Source: JAAFIP01 sp043721235 (GTDB lineage: Bacteria; Pseudomonadota; Gammaproteobacteria; Burkholderiales; Burkholderiaceae_C). From it: DNA of 9,821 nucleotides. Position 1 is the stretch's first letter; each line of letters opens with the position of its first letter. The notes beneath the pieces were generated by a model, which worked only from the letters and a program-made list of their open reading frames with translations, was not told where the DNA came from and did no database searches. The stretch lies in the NCBI GenBank assembly GCA_043721235.1, contig JAYSRE010000131.1, forward strand, positions 1 through 9,821. Reading direction: 5' to 3'. The translations under genes were made by a program, and so were the position numbers. Below are positions 6,580 through 9,821 of this stretch, piece by piece.

Positions 6580-7316
6580 AGGAGGCCGCGCTGTCGCGCT
6601 TCAAACACGGCTTCACCCCGCGAGTTGACCTCTAGTTTGCGGTACACACGGCGCAGGTAACCTGTTACTGTGTGCCAGGTGATGTCTAGCACGCCTGCAA
6701 TTTCGTCATAGCTCAGGCCTTTTTCTATCAACCGCAGGACTTCGTTTTCTCGTTCGCTGAGTGGATTGATCATGTTAACTTTTACCAGCTCTTGGCTTGC
6801 AGATAGCTGCGCCCCCAGCACCTGCGAACTAGGGCTGGAGCGAAATTGCTGCAGCAAGCGTCGCGCCACACTGGGGCTGATAGGCGAGCCACCAGCCGCC
6901 AGTTCAGCGATATGCAGGGCAATCTCTCCTTCGGAGGCATCCTTGAGCAGATAGCCGACAGCACCAGCTTTGAAGCTGCTAAGAATATGCTCTTCGTCGC
7001 CAAAAACTGTTACCACCATGCTTAGGGCTTCAGGCTGGTTAACGCTAAGCCAGCGGATAAAGTCACGGCCATCGGCATCTGGCAAGCCAAGATCTACCAG
7101 ATATACCTGCGCAGCATGGGTTTGTGCAAGTTGCATAGCTTCTTGCACAGAGTCCACACTGAAAGCTAGCTGCAAACCCAAATCAGAGCGTACCGCTTGC
7201 TCTAGCAACCGGCGCACATGGACTTCGTCTTCCAGTATGGCTACATTGATGGGCATCACAGCGGTGCCCAAGCGCTTGTGCACTGGGTCAGATGGTAAGC
7301 CGGGTGTAGAAGCCAT
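6576..7316 (-). CDS. NarL/LuxR-family response regulator
   Basis: A 246-residue two-component transcription factor. The receiver domain (about 23-140) has the acidic pocket E29-D30-E31, phospho-acceptor Asp75 (VYLVDLGLPD), Thr103 and Lys125 (GYLLKDA), so all switch residues are present. A short linker leads to a C-terminal GerE/LuxR helix-turn-helix (about 185-246), with PLSERENEVLRLIEKGLS, IAGVLDITWHTVTGYLRRVYRK and a terminal VFEARQRGLL. The ATG at 7316 follows an in-frame TAA. An inner ATG at 7256 (MPINVAILEDE) gives a more typical 226-residue protein. Neither has a clear ribosome binding site. The stop TGA overlaps the kinase TTG, so the pair is co-transcribed and probably coupled. An inverted repeat of the kind such regulators bind lies upstream at 7373-7388, suggesting autoregulation. 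With a truncated kinase the regulator may be unphosphorylated, or depend on another kinase or on acetyl phosphate. Confidence 0.92.
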   Translation of the reverse strand: MASTPGLPSDPVHKRLGTAVMPINVAILEDEVHVRRLLEQAVRSDLGLQLAFSVDSVQEAMQLAQTHAAQVYLVDLGLPDADGRDFIRWLSVNQPEALSMVVTVFGDEEHILSSFKAGAVGYLLKDASEGEIALHIAELAAGGSPISPSVARRLLQQFRSSPSSQVLGAQLSASQELVKVNMINPLSERENEVLRLIEKGLSYDEIAGVLDITWHTVTGYLRRVYRKLEVNSRGEAVFEARQRGLL

Positions 7317-7372
7317 TGCAGCAGCTTAACTGCATGCATGTGGTGTGACAAGCTCGTTTGATCCTGCAGCCA

Positions 7373-7388
7373 CCCCCAAAATTGGGGG
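7373..7388 (-). promoter_or_regulatory. Candidate operator, copy upstream of the response regulator gene
   Basis: CCCCCAATTTTGGGGG on the minus strand has 7-bp arms with a 2-bp centre and contains the 14 bases found again at 4548-4561. It lies 56 nt before the ATG at 7316, or 116 nt before the inner ATG. It may mark autoregulation by the regulator. Confidence 0.5.
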
Positions 7389-7515
7389 CAGCGAGACTTT
7401 TGATACACCTCTAGGCTGTGAGCGACTTTATGACCAACGGCGTTAAACATTTTTCTAGTTGCTTGTTAGAGTTTTTAATCAGCAACAAAGTCTACGAATA
7501 TTGGCTAAATGGTGC

Positions 7516-7534
7516 TCATCTATGAGGTAGATGA
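7516..7534. repeat. Inverted repeat TCATCTA/TAGATGA beside an A-tract
   Basis: Perfect 7-bp arms (7516-7522 and 7528-7534) around TGAGG, followed on the plus strand by a run of A. On neither strand is the stem followed by T, so it is not an intrinsic terminator. It may be an operator or a local bend. Confidence 0.35.
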
Positions 7535-7572
7535 AAAAATAAGTAAAAATGCACTGTTGGTTGTTTATTATA

Positions 7573-7618
7573 TTAACATTTCATATGCAAAATGGCCTAT
7601 CGCCCAAGGAAATGTTAA
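7573..7618. repeat. Inverted repeat with 10-bp perfect arms
   Basis: TTAACATTTC (7573-7582) and GAAATGTTAA (7609-7618) are exact complements separated by 26 nt. It lies downstream of pobA together with two more symmetric elements. It could form a stem in the pobA mRNA tail, but there is no T-run to make it a textbook terminator. Confidence 0.45.
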
Positions 7619-7625
7619 GTAGTTA

Positions 7626-7670
7626 GCTATTATTTTAGTAGCGTTTAGAATTTTCAACGTACTAAATAGC
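7626..7670. terminator. Long imperfect stem-loop after pobA
   Basis: TTTAGTA-g-CGTT (7634-7645) pairs with AACG-TACTAAA (7656-7666) around a 10-nt loop. The stem can continue to GCTATT (7626-7631) and AATAGC (7665-7670) past a small internal bulge. It begins 31 nt after the pobA stop. It may act as an end signal or RNA-stabilising structure for pobA, but the minus strand after it has no T-tract, so the terminator call is weak. Confidence 0.3.
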
Positions 7671-7673
7671 AGT

Positions 7674-7687
7674 CTGGCTGCAGCCAG
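7674..7687. repeat. Perfect palindrome CTGGCTGCAGCCAG
   Basis: A 14-bp perfect palindrome 14 nt after the pobA stop codon. It may be a compact hairpin with a TGCA loop and a GC-rich stem, the first part of a pobA end region, or a binding site. Confidence 0.4.
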
Positions 7688-7701
7688 GGCAGCCGCTTTG
7701 A

Positions 7702-8907
7702 TTAGCCACTCAAACCGACATAGTTCTCTGCCAGCATAGTTTGTGCGGCTTGCGAACCCATCAGGTAGCTTAGCTCGGCTTCTTGCATTTTTTGGCCAAA
7801 GCCTGTGCTGTCGGGAAAGCGGTGCATCAGCGAGGTGAGCCACCAGCTAAAGCGTTCTACCCGCCATATTTTGGCTAGGGCACGCTGGGAATAGCCGTTC
7901 AACCCGGCGTGTGATTGCGCGGTGTAGAAGTCGGCCAACGCTTCAAATAGCATCTTCACGTCGCTGGCGGCCAGGTTGAGCCCTTTGGCCCCGGTGGGTG
8001 GCACGGTGTGGGCCGCGTCTCCGGCTAAGAACAGCCTGCCAAAGCGCATGGGTTCAGCCACAAAGCTGCGCAGCGGGGCGATGCTTTTCTCAATAGAGGG
8101 GCCGGTGATGATGCGGCGGGCTGTGTCTTCGTCCAGCCGCAGTTTGAGTTCGGTCCAAAAACGTTCATCGCTCCAGTCGGCCACGGTGTCGGTTATGGGG
8201 CATTGCACGTAGTAGCGGCTGCGATGCAGGCTGCGCATGCTGCACAGGGAGAAGCCGCGTGGGCTGTGGCCATACACCACAGCGTGTGGCGATACGGGCG
8301 GTACGTCAGCCAACACGCCCAACCAACCAAACGGGTATTCTTTGCCAAATTCGGTGATGCTGCCTGCGGGCACGCTGGCGCGGCTGATGCCATGAAAACC
8401 GTCGCACCCGGCGATAAAGTCGCACTCAATGGTGTGCTCGTGCCCGCTATGCTCGTGCCCGCCAAGCTCGTGCCCGCCTAGCGTGTAATGCACCACCGGG
8501 TGGGCCGTGTCAAATTGCTGCAACACCACGTCTTTGGCTTCGTAGACGGTGCTGCGGCCTACCTTGGCGCGGTGCTCCATCAGGTCTTTGGTTACTTCGG
8601 TTTGGCCGTAGGCAGTGACTACTTTACCGCTGGTGTGCTGGCTTAGCTCGATTGAGTGGCGTTGGCCGTTAAACACCAGATCTAAATGGTGGTGCTTAAT
8701 GCCTGCAGCATGCACACCCGCCGCCACGCCCGCTTGTGCCAGCGTGTCCACCGTGGTTTGCTCCAGTATGCCGGCGCGAATGCGGCTCAGCACGTAGCTG
8801 GCGCTTTGCCGTTCGAGAATGATGTTGTCGATGCCAGCTTGGTGCAACAGCGCGCCCAATAAAAGGCCAGCAGGGCCTGCGCCGATGATGCAAACTTGGG
8901 TGCGCAT
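7702..8907 (-). CDS. pobA: 4-hydroxybenzoate 3-monooxygenase
   Basis: A flavoprotein that hydroxylates 4-hydroxybenzoate to protocatechuate with NADPH and O2, feeding the beta-ketoadipate pathway in the cytoplasm. The 401-residue protein starts MRTQVCIIGAGPAG (ATG at 8907), with the FAD-binding GxGxxG at 9-14. RIRAG (42-46) carries the arginines of the NADPH/FAD site. Substrate-site residues known from the Pseudomonas enzyme are present, shifted by 11: Tyr212 (Tyr201), Ser223, Arg225, Arg231, Tyr233, Pro304 and Tyr396 (Tyr385). Asp297 lies in the second FAD motif GDAAH. The 11-residue shift comes from a His-rich insertion (about 144-158), absent from the classical enzyme, that sits before CDFIAGCDGFHG. 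The C-terminus stops just after ENYVGL, a few residues short of the usual end. The gene follows the ABC ATPase by 7 nt. No pobR-type regulator is in view. Activity is likely retained, since the catalytic residues are intact. Confidence 0.96.
   Translation of the reverse strand: MRTQVCIIGAGPAGLLLGALLHQAGIDNIILERQSASYVLSRIRAGILEQTTVDTLAQAGVAAGVHAAGIKHHHLDLVFNGQRHSIELSQHTSGKVVTAYGQTEVTKDLMEHRAKVGRSTVYEAKDVVLQQFDTAHPVVHYTLGGHELGGHEHSGHEHTIECDFIAGCDGFHGISRASVPAGSITEFGKEYPFGWLGVLADVPPVSPHAVVYGHSPRGFSLCSMRSLHRSRYYVQCPITDTVADWSDERFWTELKLRLDEDTARRIITGPSIEKSIAPLRSFVAEPMRFGRLFLAGDAAHTVPPTGAKGLNLAASDVKMLFEALADFYTAQSHAGLNGYSQRALAKIWRVERFSWWLTSLMHRFPDSTGFGQKMQEAELSYLMGSQAAQTMLAENYVGLSG
8436..8480. repeat. 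Three 15-bp tandem repeats inside pobA
   Basis: Units GCTCGTGCCCGC plus three variable bases at 8436-8450, 8451-8465 and 8466-8480. Read on the minus strand they encode a five-residue unit of the form (L/H)(G/S)GHE. Each unit is a whole number of codons, so copy number can change without breaking the frame. Confidence 0.85.
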
Positions 8908-8914
8908 GGCAGGC

Positions 8915-9821
8915 CTAGCCTCGGTGGGAAATTTCAATCACCAGGCTGCGTGCAGCCAATGTGTCGATCATGGCCTGGGCTTTGCTTCGGTTGGCAGCGT
9001 CTAGGTTGGCATCCCACTCGTCCAGCAAATACACTGCTGACCGAGTTTGCTGCACGATCTCGGTCAGCGACTGCAACTGCCGCTCACCCGATGAAAAACC
9101 AGTGGATGCGCCGCCGCCCTCGGTGCTCTCAACGTCTTCTGCGCCTTCTGCGCCTTCAGTGCTAAGGGTTTCGTCGTCCTTTTCTTCTTCTTTGGCCATT
9201 TCTGCAACGGCAAATTCAAACGCCAGCTTGGTGCTGGTAGGCCAGTAGTAAGCATGGGCACCCATCTGCTGTTTCAGCGCGGCCAGTAGGGTCGATTTAC
9301 CCGCACCGTTGCTGCCGCGCACCTGCACTACGCCGCGCTGCAACTGGGGCAGCATGGCGCAGGCGGCTTCAAAGGTGGTCAAGGGCAAGTGGGTGGGCAC
9401 TTGCGCTGGCGGCGCTTTGCCTGCAGCGTCATGCGCAGAGTCACCCGATTGCGGCGGTAAATACACCAGGTGCAGTTTGTCCATGGCAATACGGTCATTG
9501 AAATCTACATCTGCCTGCGCCTGCATGGCTTGGCTGGCACCTGCCATGCGCGTCCACAGGGCTTGCATGTCGTTCCAGCCTGCAGCCAGGTCGTGCACGT
9601 TGTACGACAGCTCGATTTGCCTTGGCAAAGTAGCGGCCAGTGCAATCAGCAAGGCCGTGTTTTGCGCGTTGTGTCCTGCTACATAGGCCAGGTAAGCCAT
9701 GATGACCATCAGCGAGGCTATGCCGCTGGCCGATGCCAAACCTTGTTTGGCCATGATGGCGCGAATTTGCGCCCGCAGCGCCACCCGCAAACGCTTTTTA
9801 AAGCCTGCATGCCAAACCCTG
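8915..9821 (-). CDS. ABC transporter permease/ATPase, C-terminal part
   Basis: The frame stays open to the right edge, so the start and most membrane segments are outside the window; 301 codons are visible. The first part has the end of the membrane region (SLMVIMAYLAYVAGH). The ATPase domain follows, with Walker A GSNGAGKSTLL, signature FSSGERQLQSL (SSGE in place of the canonical SGGQ), Walker B SAVYLLDEWD with the catalytic Glu, D-loop ANLD, and the H-loop EISHR. The protein ends one residue after the H-loop in TAG (8917-8915), shorter than most ABC ATPases. An acidic insertion of about 30 residues (EEEKDDETLSTEGAEGAED...) lies between the Q-loop region and the signature. The gene sits 7 nt before pobA and is probably co-transcribed with it. 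Cargo is unknown; import or export of an aromatic acid is only a guess from the neighbour. Confidence 0.88.
   Translation of the reverse strand, partial: RVWHAGFKKRLRVALRAQIRAIMAKQGLASASGIASLMVIMAYLAYVAGHNAQNTALLIALAATLPRQIELSYNVHDLAAGWNDMQALWTRMAGASQAMQAQADVDFNDRIAMDKLHLVYLPPQSGDSAHDAAGKAPPAQVPTHLPLTTFEAACAMLPQLQRGVVQVRGSNGAGKSTLLAALKQQMGAHAYYWPTSTKLAFEFAVAEMAKEEEKDDETLSTEGAEGAEDVESTEGGGASTGFSSGERQLQSLTEIVQQTRSAVYLLDEWDANLDAANRSKAQAMIDTLAARSLVIEISHRG
9136..9162. repeat. Three 9-bp tandem repeats in the ABC ATPase acidic insertion
   Basis: Units CTTCTGCGC, CTTCTGCGC and CTTCAGTGC are adjacent and in frame. On the minus strand they give the TEGAEGAED stretch. This is slippage-type low-complexity DNA inside the coding frame. 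Confidence 0.75.

Larger units (their letters stand above)
7317..7701. other. AT-rich spacer between the regulator gene and pobA
   Basis: This 385-bp gap holds no gene I can support. A 64-codon minus-strand frame starting at 7450 lacks a ribosome binding site and family sequence. The part near 7400 should contain the regulator promoter. The part from 7570 to 7690 lies just after pobA and is packed with inverted repeats. It is visibly richer in A and T than the flanking genes. Confidence 0.6.

Noticed and set aside
7256..7450. Minus-strand small gene upstream of the response regulator
   Set aside because: No ribosome binding site and no family features. It runs across the palindrome and overlaps the regulator start in another frame.
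7568..7843. Minus-strand frame across the pobA end
   Set aside because: It is out of frame with the well supported PobA C-terminus, and the remainder is AT-rich non-coding spacer.
8436..8480. CRISPR-like repeats
   Set aside because: The units are 15 bp, directly adjacent without spacers, and in frame within pobA.

Overview
The window looks like a chromosomal segment of a betaproteobacterium, probably Burkholderiales and perhaps Comamonadaceae. This is inferred from protein character: a PobA of the usual proteobacterial type, a Burkholderiales-style 7TM-DISM sensor kinase with a NarL/LuxR-type regulator, and an ECF sigma factor paired with an RskA-type anti-sigma factor. Base composition is moderate, and the spacers are AT-rich. 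All genes I can support lie on the minus strand, so the window reads right to left. I see no tRNA, rRNA, CRISPR array, transposase or integrase.

Right end (8915-9821 and 7702-8907): the C-terminal part of an ABC transporter half (permease end plus ATPase), running off the right edge. It is followed 7 nt later by pobA, 4-hydroxybenzoate 3-monooxygenase. Both proteins carry short in-frame low-complexity insertions made of tandem DNA repeats: three 15-bp units giving a His-rich loop in PobA, and three 9-bp units within an acidic stretch in the ATPase. A 385-bp AT-rich spacer follows, with several perfect or near-perfect inverted repeats.

Middle (4648-7316): a two-component system. The NarL/LuxR-type response regulator stop overlaps a TTG start for a sensor kinase (TTGA). 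The kinase has an extracytoplasmic beta-sandwich, a 7TM block and a HisKA_3/HATPase output. It is interrupted by an in-frame TAG between the N box and the G boxes of the ATP-binding domain. The frame on both sides of this stop is intact and recognisable.

Left (144-4303): a compact gene run reading COG4315-type secreted protein, then a Cys-rich secreted protein with an internal duplication, then a lipoprotein with a CsgG-like region and a C-terminal DUF4384-like domain, then an ECF sigma factor, then an RskA-type anti-sigma factor. The last three are nearly contiguous (TAA-C-ATG and ATGA junctions). The anti-sigma gene also has an in-frame stop (TGA), placed just before its membrane segment.

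The modules appear to be linked. A 14-bp near-palindrome, CCCCAATTTTGGGG, occurs in the same orientation upstream of the response-regulator gene and upstream of the secreted-protein/sigma-factor operon. The simplest reading is that the response regulator controls its own operon and the envelope operon, which encodes its own sigma/anti-sigma pair. This is inference, but it makes a coherent candidate envelope-sensing circuit in which the kinase and the anti-sigma factor are both broken by single in-frame stops.
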